NCBI RefSeq assembly: GCF_001653515.1
Contig: NZ_LYOY01000040.1
Location: forward strand, 372,001 to 436,000
DNA: 64,000 bases
Direction: 5' to 3'
Origin: Streptomyces sp. ERV7
GTDB taxonomy: Bacteria > Actinomycetota > Actinomycetes > Streptomycetales > Streptomycetaceae
Below are positions 14,450 to 23,068 of the stretch, one piece after another. Position numbers and translations under genes: made by a program. The notes under the pieces are model-generated. The model was not told the origin of the DNA. It ran no database searches and was given only the letters and a program-made list of their open reading frames with translations. Each line of letters begins with the position of its first letter. Position 1 is the first letter of the stretch.

Positions 14450-15736
14450 GTGGACACGATTGCCAGTCTGTTCAGCTTTATCACCTGGCCTGTTTCCTGG
14501 GTCATCGTCCAGTTCCACAAGTTGTACGGCGCGATCTTCGGGCCGGACACGGGCTGGGCCTGGGGACTGTCCATCGTGTCCCTGGTGGTGCTGATCCGGA
14601 TCTGTCTGATCCCGCTCTTCGTGAAGCAGATCAAGTCGACCCGGAACATGCAGGCGCTCCAGCCGAAGATGAAGGCGATCCAGGAGCGCTACAAGAGCGA
14701 CAAGCAGCGTCAGTCCGAAGAGATGATGAAGCTGTACAAGGAGACGGGCACCAACCCGCTCTCCTCGTGCCTTCCCATCCTGGCGCAGTCGCCCTTCTTC
14801 TTCGCGCTGTACCACGTGCTGTCGGGCATCGCGAGCGGCAAGACCATCGGCGTCATCAACCAGCCGCTGCTGGAGAGCGCCCAGAAGGCCCACATCTTCG
14901 GCGCCCCGCTGGCGGCCAAGTTCACGGACAGCGCCCACAAGGTCGAGAGCCTCGGCGCCACCCTCACCGACGTCCGTGTGATCACCGCGATCATGATCGT
15001 GCTGATGTCCGCGTCGCAGTTCTTCACCCAGCGCCAGCTGATGACGAAGAACGTGGACCTCTCGGTGAAGACGCCGTTCATGCAGCAGCAGAAGATGCTG
15101 ATGTACGTCTTCCCGGTCATGTTCGCCGTGATGGGTATCAACTTCCCCGTCGGTGTCCTCGTCTACTGGCTGACCACCAACGTGTGGACCATGGGCCAGC
15201 AGATGTACGTGATCAACCAGAACCCGACGCCGGGTTCCAAGGCGCAGGCCAGCTACCTGGAGCGACTGAGCAAGAGCGTCGCCGCCCACAGCGATGTGCG
15301 GGGCAAGCGCCGTCGGGCCGTCGTCCAGGCGATCGTGGCCAAGGGCCCGGACCGCAACGACAACGAGCGCAAGTTCATCGCCGGCCTGGCCAAGCAGGGC
15401 TTCGCCGCCCAGGCGGACGGCACCGTGGTGAAGAGCGACCCCGCCGTGGCCGAGGCGGAGGGCGCCGCGGCCAAGCGGCAGCAGCCCAAGCGCCTTACCA
15501 AGGCCCAGCGCCAGTCCGGTGCGGCCGCCGCGCAGGGTGGCGGCGAGGGTGAGGAGCCGGCGAAGACCTCGCTGGACAAGGGCACGTCGGACGAGGACAC
15601 CGAGGCGAAGCAGGACGCGCCGCAGGCCGCCAAGTCCAAGACGGCGGGCAAGCCCGCCTCCGGTACCGCACGCAGCAAGGCCCAGTCCGGACAGCGCAAG
15701 GGTCAGCAGCGGCCCAAGCACCCGTCCAAGAAGTAA
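14450..15736 (+). CDS. yidC: Membrane protein insertase YidC/Oxa1
   Basis: YidC inserts and folds inner-membrane proteins, alone or with SecYEG. The 428-residue protein has the Gram-positive-type layout with about five membrane segments: around 10-55 ([11 protein letters not shown].., [20 protein letters not shown]), 105-125, 175-205 and 215-250. The conserved groove Arg is in [10 protein letters not shown]. Residues 260-428 form a long charged Lys/Ala/Gln-rich cytoplasmic tail that may contact ribosomes. It sits 3 nt after yidD and 14 nt before jag. Confidence 0.96.
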   Translation: MDTIASLFSFITWPVSWVIVQFHKLYGAIFGPDTGWAWGLSIVSLVVLIRICLIPLFVKQIKSTRNMQALQPKMKAIQERYKSDKQRQSEEMMKLYKETGTNPLSSCLPILAQSPFFFALYHVLSGIASGKTIGVINQPLLESAQKAHIFGAPLAAKFTDSAHKVESLGATLTDVRVITAIMIVLMSASQFFTQRQLMTKNVDLSVKTPFMQQQKMLMYVFPVMFAVMGINFPVGVLVYWLTTNVWTMGQQMYVINQNPTPGSKAQASYLERLSKSVAAHSDVRGKRRRAVVQAIVAKGPDRNDNERKFIAGLAKQGFAAQADGTVVKSDPAVAEAEGAAAKRQQPKRLTKAQRQSGAAAAQGGGEGEEPAKTSLDKGTSDEDTEAKQDAPQAAKSKTAGKPASGTARSKAQSGQRKGQQRPKHPSKK

Positions 15737-15750
15737 GAAGGAGTCCATCC

Positions 15751-16260
15751 GTGACGGAAGGCACCACCCCGGCCGCCGAGGGTGTCGACACCCTGTCCCG
15801 CCTGGAGCAGGAGGGGGAGATCGCCGCCGACTACCTTGAGGGCCTGCTCGACATCGCCGACCTGGACGGCGACATCGACATGGACGTCGAGGCGGACCGT
15901 GCCGCGGTCTCGATCATCAGTGACGCCGACAGCCGCGAGCTGCAGAAGCTCGTCGGCCGTGACGGTGAGGTGCTGGAGGCGCTCCAGGAGCTGACGCGGC
16001 TGGCCGTGCACCGGGAGACCGGTGACCGCAGCCGTCTGATGCTCGACATCGCGGGCTTCCGGGCCAAGAAGCGCACGGAACTGGCCGAGCTGGGTGCCAA
16101 GACCGCGGACGAGGTCAAGAACTCGGGCGAGCCGGTAAAGCTCCAGCCCATGACGCCGTTCGAGCGCAAGGTCGTGCACGACGCGGTCGCCGCCGCCGGT
16201 CTGCGCAGCGAGTCCGAGGGCGAGGAGCCGCAGCGCTTCGTCGTCGTGCTCCCCGCCTGA
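15751..16260 (+). CDS. jag: Jag/KhpB-type KH-R3H RNA-binding protein
   Basis: This 169-residue protein has an N-terminal linker and a KH-like domain (about 35-95, with VGRDGEVLEALQELTRLAVH in place of the GXXG loop). The C-terminal R3H domain (about 98-165) carries the motif FERKVVHDAV. Jag/KhpB proteins bind RNA and affect cell elongation and division in Gram-positives. Its place between yidC and rsmG is conserved from Mycobacterium to Streptomyces. A strong terminator follows 55 nt downstream. Confidence 0.93.
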   Translation: MTEGTTPAAEGVDTLSRLEQEGEIAADYLEGLLDIADLDGDIDMDVEADRAAVSIISDADSRELQKLVGRDGEVLEALQELTRLAVHRETGDRSRLMLDIAGFRAKKRTELAELGAKTADEVKNSGEPVKLQPMTPFERKVVHDAVAAAGLRSESEGEEPQRFVVVLPA

Positions 16261-16315
16261 GCGGTCCTTAGTCCTCTGCCGAGGATCTTGGGGTTTTCCC
16301 CCGGGATCCCCGGTC

Positions 16316-16345
16316 TCGGCCCCGTCTGTTCGCAGACGGGGCCGA
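16316..16345 (+). terminator. Terminator after jag
   Basis: A perfect 13-bp stem (16316-16328 with 16333-16345) capped by a TTCG tetraloop is followed by TCTTTGT. It separates the rpmH-jag run from rsmG. Confidence 0.9.
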
Positions 16346-16409
16346 TCTTTGTCAGCCTGATAGTCAGCCACCCCAGCGCGGGAAGCGCGGTACGGAAGGA
16401 CGGTCCCCC

Positions 16410-17129
16410 GTGACGGAGGCAGCAGCAGAGCTTCCCCAGGCGCCCGAAGAGGCGCGCGCGGTATTCGGCGAGTACTTCCCGGAAGCCGTCCGGTACGCCG
16501 AGCTGCTCGCGGACGCGGGAGTCAAGCGCGGCCTGATCGGTCCGCGTGAGGTGCCCCGCCTCTGGGAGCGCCACCTGCTCAATTGCGCCGTGCTCTCCGA
16601 GGTCGTCCCCGAGGGTGTCACGGTCTGCGACGTGGGCTCCGGGGCCGGTCTGCCCGGTATCCCGCTGGCGCTGGTGCGCCCGGACCTGAAGATCACGCTC
16701 CTGGAGCCGCTGCTGCGGCGCACCAACTTCCTCCAGGAGGTCGTGGAGCTGCTGGGCCTGGACCATGTGACCGTGGTGCGCGGCCGGGCCGAGGAGATGC
16801 TGGGCAAGGTGCAGCCGGTGCATGTGGTCACGGCCCGTGCGGTGGCTCCGCTGGACCGGCTGGCCGGGTGGGGCGTGCCCCTGCTGCGCCCGTACGGCGA
16901 GATGCTCGCGCTCAAGGGCGACACCGCCGAGGAGGAGATCCTGGGTGCGCGGGCCGCGCTGAGCAAGCTGGGTGTGGTGAATACCTCAGTGCTGCATGTC
17001 GGTGAGGGCGTCGTGGACCCGCTGTCGACAGTCGTGCGGGTCGAGGTCGGGGAGAGCCCGGGCGGTGTGCGGTTCGCCGCCAAGCGTGCCAAGGCCGCCA
17101 GGACCAGCCGTACCAGGCGCCGCCGCTGA
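16410..17129 (+). CDS. rsmG: 16S rRNA m7G527 methyltransferase RsmG (GidB)
   Basis: RsmG uses S-adenosylmethionine to methylate G527 of 16S rRNA; loss gives low-level streptomycin resistance and antibiotic overproduction in Streptomyces. The 239-residue protein carries the SAM-binding motif VCDVGSGAGLPGIPLA (about 71-86), followed by LLEPLLRRTNFLQEV and ARAVAPLDRL, all RsmG signatures. The start is a GTG with GGAAGGACGG upstream. It lies between jag and parA and probably has its own promoter after the jag terminator. Confidence 0.95.
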   Translation: MTEAAAELPQAPEEARAVFGEYFPEAVRYAELLADAGVKRGLIGPREVPRLWERHLLNCAVLSEVVPEGVTVCDVGSGAGLPGIPLALVRPDLKITLLEPLLRRTNFLQEVVELLGLDHVTVVRGRAEEMLGKVQPVHVVTARAVAPLDRLAGWGVPLLRPYGEMLALKGDTAEEEILGARAALSKLGVVNTSVLHVGEGVVDPLSTVVRVEVGESPGGVRFAAKRAKAARTSRTRRRR

Positions 17130-17456
17130 CCGGCAGGGGCCGTTCAGGGGCGGATGCTCCATAGAAGGCGCGATAGGTACGCATTTCGGAGTGTCGTAAC
17201 GATCTGACCGCAGGGCGCGTGCATCGTGTTTCACGTGAAACGTCGCTCTCTGCTGCATGGAATCATCAGCCGCGGCCGTAATGCCGCGCCGCGCGACCGC
17301 AAGCCCTTGGGCGGGGCCCTGGAGTCCCCCTCACGGGCTACGGAGTTGTCCACAGACGTGGATTCATCCACAGAAGAACGGACCTCGCTGGTTCACGACC
17401 CCGAAAGCATGGCAGGCTCTGTGCATTGCGAGCCTGAAGTCGAGGAGAGTGAATCC
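17130..17456 (+). promoter_or_regulatory. parAB upstream region with parS and DnaA boxes
   Basis: These 327 bp between rsmG and parA hold one parS site (17228-17241), a perfect DnaA box TTGTCCACA (17346-17354) and a second box TCATCCACA (17364-17372). The ribosome binding site of parA closes the region. parAB of S. coelicolor is known to have a constitutive and a developmental promoter; I cannot place either by eye. Confidence 0.75.
17228..17241. other. parS: parS site 1
   Basis: Perfect GTTTCACGTGAAAC, upstream of parA and 4.0 kb from the dnaA start. ParB nucleates on such sites and spreads. Confidence 0.9.
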
Positions 17457-18488
17457 TTGCGGTCCGACGCCAACATCGCGGGACCGATGACCGATCCGGT
17501 CCCCGGTCCCCGTACCGAGTCGGCGGGGGAGGATGTTTCACGTGAAACACCGCCCCCGATGGACGACACCCCCATTGGTCGTGCTGCCCAGCTGGCGGTG
17601 GAAGCTCTCGGCCGTGCCGGCGAGGGTCTGCCCCGGCCGGACCAGACACGCATCATGGTGGTCGCCAACCAGAAGGGCGGCGTAGGAAAGACCACTACCA
17701 CGGTCAATCTCGCCGCTTCCCTGGCGCTGCACGGTGCCCGGGTTCTGGTGGTCGACCTCGACCCGCAGGGCAACGCCTCCACAGCGCTGGGGATAGACCA
17801 CCACGCCGAGGTCCCCTCGATCTACGACGTCCTGGTGGAGAGCAGGCCGCTCTCCGAGGTCGTCCAGCCGGTCCGGGACGTGGAGGGCCTCTTCTGTGCC
17901 CCGGCCACGATCGACTTGGCCGGCGCGGAGATCGAGCTGGTGTCGCTGGTGGCACGGGAGAGCCGTCTGCAGCGCGCCATCCAGGCGTACGAGCAGCCGC
18001 TGGATTACATCCTGATTGACTGCCCGCCGTCCCTGGGGCTCCTCACCGTCAACGCCCTGGTCGCCGGTGCCGAGGTCCTGATCCCCATCCAGTGCGAGTA
18101 CTACGCCCTGGAGGGACTGGGTCAGCTGCTGCGGAACGTCGACCTGGTGCGGGGGCATCTGAACCCCGACCTGCATGTCTCGACGATCCTGCTCACCATG
18201 TACGACGGCAGGACCAGGCTCGCCTCCCAGGTGGCCGACGAGGTGCGCAGCCACTTCGGCCACGAGGTCCTGCGGACGAGCATCCCGCGATCGGTACGTA
18301 TCTCGGAGGCTCCGAGCTACGGCCAGACGGTGCTCACCTACGACCCGGGCTCCAGCGGCTCGCTCTCGTACCTCGAAGCCGCCCGCGAGATCGCGCTGCG
18401 CGGGGTCGGCATCAACTACGACCCGACGACTCACATCCCCGTGGGCAGTCAGAACAACCAGCACAGCATGTCGGAGGGGATCCAGTGA
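17457..18488 (+). CDS. parA: Chromosome partitioning ATPase ParA
   Basis: ParA is the Walker-type ATPase that with ParB positions origins during sporulation and, in Streptomyces, links them to the hyphal tip. The deviant Walker [13 protein letters not shown] is at residues 71-82; [10 protein letters not shown] and [13 protein letters not shown] follow. I chose the TTG at 17457 (343 residues), which has GAGGAG 9 nt upstream and gives [14 protein letters not shown]. The longer reading from GTG 17226 would translate a parS site and the DnaA boxes. ATG 17559 is another possibility. Residues 27-31 (VSRET) are encoded by parS site 2. The stop overlaps parB by 4 nt. Confidence 0.93.
   Translation: MRSDANIAGPMTDPVPGPRTESAGEDVSRETPPPMDDTPIGRAAQLAVEALGRAGEGLPRPDQTRIMVVANQKGGVGKTTTTVNLAASLALHGARVLVVDLDPQGNASTALGIDHHAEVPSIYDVLVESRPLSEVVQPVRDVEGLFCAPATIDLAGAEIELVSLVARESRLQRAIQAYEQPLDYILIDCPPSLGLLTVNALVAGAEVLIPIQCEYYALEGLGQLLRNVDLVRGHLNPDLHVSTILLTMYDGRTRLASQVADEVRSHFGHEVLRTSIPRSVRISEAPSYGQTVLTYDPGSSGSLSYLEAAREIALRGVGINYDPTTHIPVGSQNNQHSMSEGIQ
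17535..17548. other. parS: parS site 2 (inside parA)
   Basis: Perfect 14-mer within a 16-bp palindrome (17534-17549), in the 5' end of the parA coding sequence, read as Val-Ser-Arg-Glu-Thr. Confidence 0.9.
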
Positions 18489-19588
18489 GTGAGCGACGTA
18501 GAGGTCTGGGGCGGGGGCTCGGTGCGCTGATCCCCGCAGCCCCGCAGGAGAAGGCCGCGCCTTCGGTGGGGACGGCTTCCACGTCCCCGGCGGCGGTGCC
18601 GATGCTCGGCGCGGAGCGCGGGGTGGCGGCGGCGAAGGTGGCCACGCTCGCGGCGCCTCCTGTTTCACGTGAAACACCGGTGCCGGTCCAGGCAACCGAG
18701 TCGGCGGTCGCGCAGCTGAAGGCGCCCACGGGGGCGTACTTCGCGGAACTGCCGCTGGACTCGATCACGCCCAACCCGCGCCAGCCGCGTGAGGTGTTCG
18801 ACGAGGACGCCCTCGCCGAACTCATCACCTCCATCAAGGAAGTCGGGCTCCTCCAGCCTGTCGTCGTACGGCAGCTGACGCCCGAGCGCTTTGAGCTCAT
18901 CATGGGCGAGCGCCGCTGGCGGGCCTGCCGTGAGGCGGGCCTGGAGCGGATCCCCGCGATCGTGCGGGACACGGATGACGACAAGCTGCTCCTGGACGCG
19001 CTCCTGGAGAACCTGCACCGCTCCCAGCTCAACCCCCTGGAAGAGGCGGCGGCCTACGACCAGCTGCTGAGGGACTTCAAGTGCACCCATGACCAGCTGG
19101 CGGACCGCATCGGCCGGTCGCGCCCGCAGGTCTCCAACACCCTGCGTCTGCTGCGGCTCTCGCCGCCGGTCCAGCGCAGGGTGGCGGCCGGGGTGCTCTC
19201 GGCGGGCCACGCCCGGGCACTGCTCTCGGTCGACGACTCGGACGAGCAGGACCGGCTGGCGCACCGCATCGTGGCCGAGGGGCTCTCGGTGCGGGCGGTC
19301 GAAGAGATCGTGACCCTGCTGAACTCGGAGCCAAAGAGCGCCGCCAAGGCGAAGGGCCCGCGCGCCGGGACCCGGCTGTCGCCCGCACTCTCCGATCTGG
19401 CCTCCCGGCTCTCGGACCGCTTCGAGACGCGGGTGAAGGTCGACCTCGGCCAGAAGAAGGGAAAGATCGTCGTCGAGTTCGCGTCGATGGACGATCTGGA
19501 GCGGATCCTCGGCACCCTCGCCCCGGGCGAGGGACGGGTCCTCGACAAGAGCCTCTCCGAGGAGTCCGAGGAGGGCGGCGAAGCCTGA
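18485..19588 (+). CDS. parB: Chromosome partitioning CTPase/DNA-binding protein ParB
   Basis: ParB binds parS and, as a CTP-dependent clamp, spreads to form the origin segregation complex. The 367-residue protein begins with the conserved [15 protein letters not shown] parS-encoded VSRET (60-64) lies in a variable linker. The CTP-binding domain follows with [13 protein letters not shown] and [13 protein letters not shown], then the helix-turn-helix [20 protein letters not shown] and a C-terminal dimerisation domain. The GTG start overlaps the parA stop (GTGA). A terminator follows at 19631. Confidence 0.97.
   Translation: MSERRRGLGRGLGALIPAAPQEKAAPSVGTASTSPAAVPMLGAERGVAAAKVATLAAPPVSRETPVPVQATESAVAQLKAPTGAYFAELPLDSITPNPRQPREVFDEDALAELITSIKEVGLLQPVVVRQLTPERFELIMGERRWRACREAGLERIPAIVRDTDDDKLLLDALLENLHRSQLNPLEEAAAYDQLLRDFKCTHDQLADRIGRSRPQVSNTLRLLRLSPPVQRRVAAGVLSAGHARALLSVDDSDEQDRLAHRIVAEGLSVRAVEEIVTLLNSEPKSAAKAKGPRAGTRLSPALSDLASRLSDRFETRVKVDLGQKKGKIVVEFASMDDLERILGTLAPGEGRVLDKSLSEESEEGGEA
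18662..18675. other. parS: parS site 3 (inside parB)
   Basis: Perfect 14-mer within a 16-bp palindrome (18661-18676), in the parB coding sequence, read as Val-Ser-Arg-Glu-Thr. Confidence 0.9.
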
Positions 19589-19919
19589 GGCGGTGACCCA
19601 CTCACCGTCTGAGGCACGGCAGTTGTCGTGAAGGGCGGGCTGTGTTCCGATGCATACGGGAACACAGCCCGCCCTTTGCTGTTGTGCGGTATCCGCACCG
19701 GCGGTGGGTGGATACGATGCGTTCTGGTATGGCACATCCACCTTGGGCCACTTCGGAGGGAGGGCGGGGAGCCATGCGAACGGTGAGCCGTACCCGACTG
19801 GTGACAGCGGGGCTGGGCCTCGGGGTGTTCGGCGGGTTCGTCGCCAGCCTTCTCCGGGAACGGAGTGCACTGGCAGCCGCCCAGGGGGCGGCAGGCGAGG
19901 GAAGCGAGGAGCAGCCTTC
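19589..19919 (+). other. Gap between parB and the acetyltransferase gene
   Basis: The gap holds the parAB terminator (19631-19677). Beyond it is a purine-rich stretch GGAGGGAGGGCGGGGAG ending at 19771 that could serve a small overlapping reading frame (19774-20031). No other signal is clear. Confidence 0.4.
19631..19677 (+). terminator. parAB terminator
   Basis: An 18-bp perfect stem (19631-19648 with 19659-19676), 10-nt loop and trailing TTTGCTG lie 42 nt past the parB stop. Confidence 0.9.
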
Positions 19920-20031
19920 ATGGGGCGTCGGCTTGTACCGCTCACGCTGGACAACCTTCCGGACCTTCCCAAGCGTTGCCGCGCCTGTGTCTTCTGGGAA
20001 CTTGACCCAGTCAGCGGAGAGGCCGCGATAA
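19774..20031 (+). CDS. Possible small membrane protein overlapping the acetyltransferase gene
   Basis: This 85-codon frame starts at an ATG with GGGGAG close upstream. It encodes MRTVSRTRLVTAGLGLGVFG and continues hydrophobically for about 10 more residues, so it could be a one-pass membrane peptide. It overlaps the 5' 112 nt of the acetyltransferase gene in another frame, and its second half looks like a frame-shifted shadow. It could be a leader or chance; no family is recognised. Confidence 0.25.
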   Translation: MRTVSRTRLVTAGLGLGVFGGFVASLLRERSALAAAQGAAGEGSEEQPSWGVGLYRSRWTTFRTFPSVAAPVSSGNLTQSAERPR

Positions 20032-20537
20032 AGGCAGGGACGCCCGAGCTCGAAAAGGAAGCCTGGATCTCGGCCGTGCTCCTGGAGTGGGGCTCCTGCG
20101 GCCGGGTCGTCTACGTCGACGACGTACCGGTGGGCTTCGTCCTCTACGCCCCGCCCGCCTATGTGCCGCGCGCCACTGCCTTCCCCACCAGCCCGGTGTC
20201 CCCCGACGCGGTACAGCTGATGACGGGGTGGATCATGCCCGGGTATCAGGGCCAGGGGCTGGGGAGAGTGATGGTGCAGACGGTCGCCAAGGACCTGTTG
20301 CGCCGGGGCTTCAAAGCCATCGAGGCGTTCGGCGACGCCCGCTGGAGCGAGCCCGCCTGTGTGCTGCCCGCCGATCACCTGCTGGCGGTGGGCTTCAAGA
20401 CCGTACGGCCACATCCCCGGTATCCCCGGCTGCGGCTGGAGCTGAGGACCACGCTCTCCTGGAAGGAAGACGTCGAGCTGGCGCTGGACCGGCTGCTGGG
20501 AGCCGTCCAGAAGGAGCCCGCCCTGCGGCCCCTGTAG
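19920..20537 (+). CDS. GNAT-family N-acetyltransferase
   Basis: This is a 205-residue GNAT-fold protein. The acetyl-CoA motif YQGQGLGRVMVQTVAKDLL sits near residues 110-128, after a beta-rich region VVYVDDVPVGFVLYAP. The N-terminus MGRRLVPLTLDNLPDLPKRC carries a Cys pair (RCRACVFWELDP) seen in homologues beside parB and trx in streptomycetes and mycobacteria. The start ATG at 19920 has GAGGAG 8 nt upstream. The substrate is unknown. Confidence 0.88.
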   Translation: MGRRLVPLTLDNLPDLPKRCRACVFWELDPVSGEAAIKAGTPELEKEAWISAVLLEWGSCGRVVYVDDVPVGFVLYAPPAYVPRATAFPTSPVSPDAVQLMTGWIMPGYQGQGLGRVMVQTVAKDLLRRGFKAIEAFGDARWSEPACVLPADHLLAVGFKTVRPHPRYPRLRLELRTTLSWKEDVELALDRLLGAVQKEPALRPL

Positions 20538-20584
20538 AACCCCAAGGCATCAGCGGAACGTCACGGCCCTCGTGGTCGTCCGGA

Positions 20585-20631
20585 AACGCGAACGGGCCCG
20601 GCCCCCTCGGGGGGCCGGGCCCGTTCGCGTT
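20585..20631. terminator. Bidirectional terminator between converging genes
   Basis: A 22-bp perfect stem (20585-20606 with 20610-20631) and 3-nt loop lie between the acetyltransferase (rightward) and trxA (leftward). Its right edge touches parS site 4. Confidence 0.9.
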
Positions 20632-20645
20632 GTTTCACGTGAAAC
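20632..20645. other. parS: parS site 4
   Basis: Perfect 14-mer within a 16-bp palindrome (20631-20646), 14 bp from the trxA stop codon and directly abutting the bidirectional terminator. Confidence 0.9.
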
Positions 20646-20659
20646 AGCGTGGCTGGGAC

Positions 20660-20992
20660 TTACTCGCCGATGAAGCTGTCGAGGTCGCGCAGCAGAGCGG
20701 CCTTCGGCTTGGCGCCGACGATGGTCTTGGCCACCTCGCCACCCTGGTAGACGTTCAGGGTCGGGATGGACATCACGCCGTACTTGGCGGCAGTGGCCGG
20801 GTTCTCGTCGATGTTGAGCTTGACGATCTCGATCTGGTCGCCGTGCTCCGCCGCGATGGCCTCCAGGGACGGGGCGATCTGGCGGCACGGGCCGCACCAC
20901 GCCGCCCAGAAGTCCACGAGTACGGGCTTGGCGCTCTTGAGGACGACCTCGTCGAAGTCGGCATCGGTCACGTTCTTCAGGGTGCCGGCCAC
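20660..20992 (-). CDS. trxA: Thioredoxin
   Basis: This is a 110-residue thioredoxin, a small cytoplasmic disulfide reductase recycled by TrxB and NADPH. The active site is WCGPC in LVDFWAAWCGPCRQIAP, and the cis-proline region is MSIPTLNVY. The start is GTG at 20992, 54 nt downstream of trxB, in one operon with trxB and probably sigM. A sigM-rsmA-trxB-trxC order is also found in Mycobacterium. Confidence 0.97.
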   Translation of the reverse strand: MAGTLKNVTDADFDEVVLKSAKPVLVDFWAAWCGPCRQIAPSLEAIAAEHGDQIEIVKLNIDENPATAAKYGVMSIPTLNVYQGGEVAKTIVGAKPKAALLRDLDSFIGE

Positions 20993-21046
20993 GGCAGCCT
21001 CCTTGCGGGTATGGGTGAGGGGGGTGGGGAGGGAGGATCGGATGGT

Positions 21047-22009
21047 TCAGACGGCGGCCGCGGCGGCCTTCTCGTCGTCGGCGAGCGCGGCCAGGAAGCG
21101 CTCGGCGTCGAGAGCGGCGGAGCAGCCCGTACCGGCGGCGGTGATCGCCTGGCGGTAGGTGTGGTCCACCACGTCACCGGCGCCGAAGACACCGGTCAGG
21201 TTGGTACGGGTGGAGGGCGCGGCGACCTTGAGGTAGCCCTCGTCGTCCAGGTCGAGCTGGCCCTTGAAGAGCTCGGTGCGCGGGTCGTGGCCCACGGCGA
21301 TGAAGAGGCCGGTCACGGCCAGCTCGGAGGTCTCGCCCGTCTTGGTGTTGCGCAGCGTCAGAGCGGAGAGCTTCTGGTCGCCGTGGATCTCGGCGACCTC
21401 GCTGTCCCAGGCGAACTTGATCTTCGGGTCGGCGAAGGCGCGCTCCTGCATCGCCTTGGAGGCGCGCAGGCTGTCCCGGCGGTGGACGATGGTGACGGAC
21501 TTGGCGAAGCGCGAGAGGAAGGTCGCCTCCTCCATCGCGGTGTCGCCGCCGCCGACCACGGCGATGTCCTGGTCCTTGAAGAAGAACCCGTCGCAGGTCG
21601 CGCACCAGGAGACACCGCGCCCGGAGAGCTTGTCCTCGTTGGGCAGCCCGAGCTTGCGGTGCTGGGAGCCGGTGGTGACGATCACGGCCTTGGCGCGGTG
21701 GACGGTGCCGGCGGTGTCCGTGACGGTCTTGATCTCGCCGCTGAGGTCGACGGCCACGACGTCGTCCGGGAGCAGCTCGGCACCGAAGCGCTCGGCCTGC
21801 GCCCGCATGTTGTCCATGAGGTCGGGGCCCATGATCCCGTCACGGAAGCCGGGGAAGTTCTCCACCTCGGTGGTGTTCATCAGCGCGCCACCGGCGGTGA
21901 CGGCGCCCTCGAACACCAGCGGCTGAAGCGACGCACGCGCGGTGTAGAGCGCGGCCGTGTAGCCGGCCGGCCCGGAGCCAATGATGATCACGTTACGGAC
22001 GTCGCTCAC
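21047..22009 (-). CDS. trxB: Thioredoxin reductase
   Basis: This FAD enzyme transfers electrons from NADPH to thioredoxin. The FAD motif GSGPAGY is at residues 10-16, the redox CATC in [10 protein letters not shown] (about 135-139) and the NADPH motif [10 protein letters not shown] just after. The C-terminal FAD motif [10 protein letters not shown] follows. The start is GTG at 22009 (320 residues), giving (M)[12 protein letters not shown] with AGGAAG 6 nt upstream; a 24-codon longer frame lacks family similarity. Confidence 0.97.
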   Translation of the reverse strand: MSDVRNVIIIGSGPAGYTAALYTARASLQPLVFEGAVTAGGALMNTTEVENFPGFRDGIMGPDLMDNMRAQAERFGAELLPDDVVAVDLSGEIKTVTDTAGTVHRAKAVIVTTGSQHRKLGLPNEDKLSGRGVSWCATCDGFFFKDQDIAVVGGGDTAMEEATFLSRFAKSVTIVHRRDSLRASKAMQERAFADPKIKFAWDSEVAEIHGDQKLSALTLRNTKTGETSELAVTGLFIAVGHDPRTELFKGQLDLDDEGYLKVAAPSTRTNLTGVFGAGDVVDHTYRQAITAAGTGCSAALDAERFLAALADDEKAAAAAV

Positions 22010-22114
22010 GGGTTTCTTCCTCGTCTCTGCGGACTGCCTACTGCCTACCGGGGTCCGGTCCAGGACTCTCACCCCACCCAACGGATCCTACGGGGCGAGC
22101 ATTCCCGGAACGTC

Positions 22115-23068
22115 TCACTGACGGGGATAGGAGTGCGTCAGCAGCAGCTTGCCCTTGGCGTCGGGCGCTGCGGTCTCGCAGCTCGCGTCGACGACGTACG
22201 CCTGGACCTGCGAAGTGTCCTTGGGGTGCGGAAGGACGAGGAGGTACGCATGGGTGCCCTGGTACTCGCCGGTCTCGGCGGCGAGCACGGTCTCCGAGTT
22301 CCGGCCGGTGCCCGCCTGGACGCAGGGCGGCACGTCGACGGCGACGCCGAGCTTCGGGGAGTTGGATGTGACGCCGAACTCGGGGTCCTTGCCGGCCGGG
22401 GAGTTCCCGGTGTTCTCCAGGCCGGACCGGGAGCTCATCAGGGTCCGCACCTGGCCGGCGAGGGAGGTGTCGGAGAAGACAGTGCCCGGCGTCGGCTGGG
22501 ACGTGACGTCGGACTTCGCGTGGGTGTCGTCGGACGGCTGGAGCGCCTGCACCAGGAAGACGCTCACCCCGATCGCCGCGGCGCCGAAGACAGCTCCGAG
22601 CACGGCTGTGCGGCGACGCCGTGGGGCACGCGGTCGGCCCGGCCCGGTGGCGGCCCTGGGGCGCCCGGCCGGGCGGTCTGCCGCAGGAGTGTCGCCCGGG
22701 GCGGAGCCGAGCGATGTTTCACGTGAAACATGCGCCGCGTCGTCGGCCGTCTCGGTGGTGACGGGGGCTGCCGCTGTGATGGACACCGCGGTCGCCCCGG
22801 TGGTGGGCGCCGTGGCGTCGAGGAGGGCCTCGGCGGCCAGCGCCGCGTCGATCCGGCCCGCGATGTCGGCGGGCATGCGCGGCGGCCCGGGCAGGGTGCC
22901 GAGCAGGTCGCGGATCTCCGTCAGGGAGGCGTGGACGTCCGCGCACAGGTCGCAGCCGTCCAGGTGCCGGCGCACGGCGGCGGTACGGGAGGGGGGAAGC
23001 AGGCCCTCGTGGAGGTCGGAGATCTCCGAGACGTCCGGGTGCTGAGTCATGTCGGCCGTGGATGTCAC
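22115..23068 (-). CDS. rsmA: Zinc anti-sigma factor of the SigM-type ECF sigma factor
   Basis: This is a 317-residue membrane anti-sigma factor. The ZAS zinc motif is H35-x3-C39-x2-C42 (HLDGCDLC), in an N-terminal sigma-binding domain. Next comes a Pro/Ala linker containing a parS-encoded VSRET (about 116-120), one membrane segment (about 153-175, VLGAVFGAAAIGVSVFLVQ), then an extracytoplasmic domain with two Cys. Its GTG overlaps the sigma stop by 4 nt. It corresponds in position to mycobacterial rsmA. It probably senses thiol or envelope stress and releases the sigma factor. Confidence 0.87.
   Translation of the reverse strand: MTSTADMTQHPDVSEISDLHEGLLPPSRTAAVRRHLDGCDLCADVHASLTEIRDLLGTLPGPPRMPADIAGRIDAALAAEALLDATAPTTGATAVSITAAAPVTTETADDAAHVSRETSLGSAPGDTPAADRPAGRPRAATGPGRPRAPRRRRTAVLGAVFGAAAIGVSVFLVQALQPSDDTHAKSDVTSQPTPGTVFSDTSLAGQVRTLMSSRSGLENTGNSPAGKDPEFGVTSNSPKLGVAVDVPPCVQAGTGRNSETVLAAETGEYQGTHAYLLVLPHPKDTSQVQAYVVDASCETAAPDAKGKLLLTHSYPRQ
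22716..22729. other. parS: parS site 5 (inside the anti-sigma gene)
   Basis: Perfect 14-mer within a 16-bp palindrome (22715-22730), in the linker of the anti-sigma factor, read on the minus strand as Val-Ser-Arg-Glu-Thr. Confidence 0.9.

Noticed and set aside
17226..17456. Longer parA starting MFHVKR
   Set aside because: The first codons are a parS palindrome, and the frame crosses two DnaA boxes; a well-placed ribosome site marks TTG 17457.
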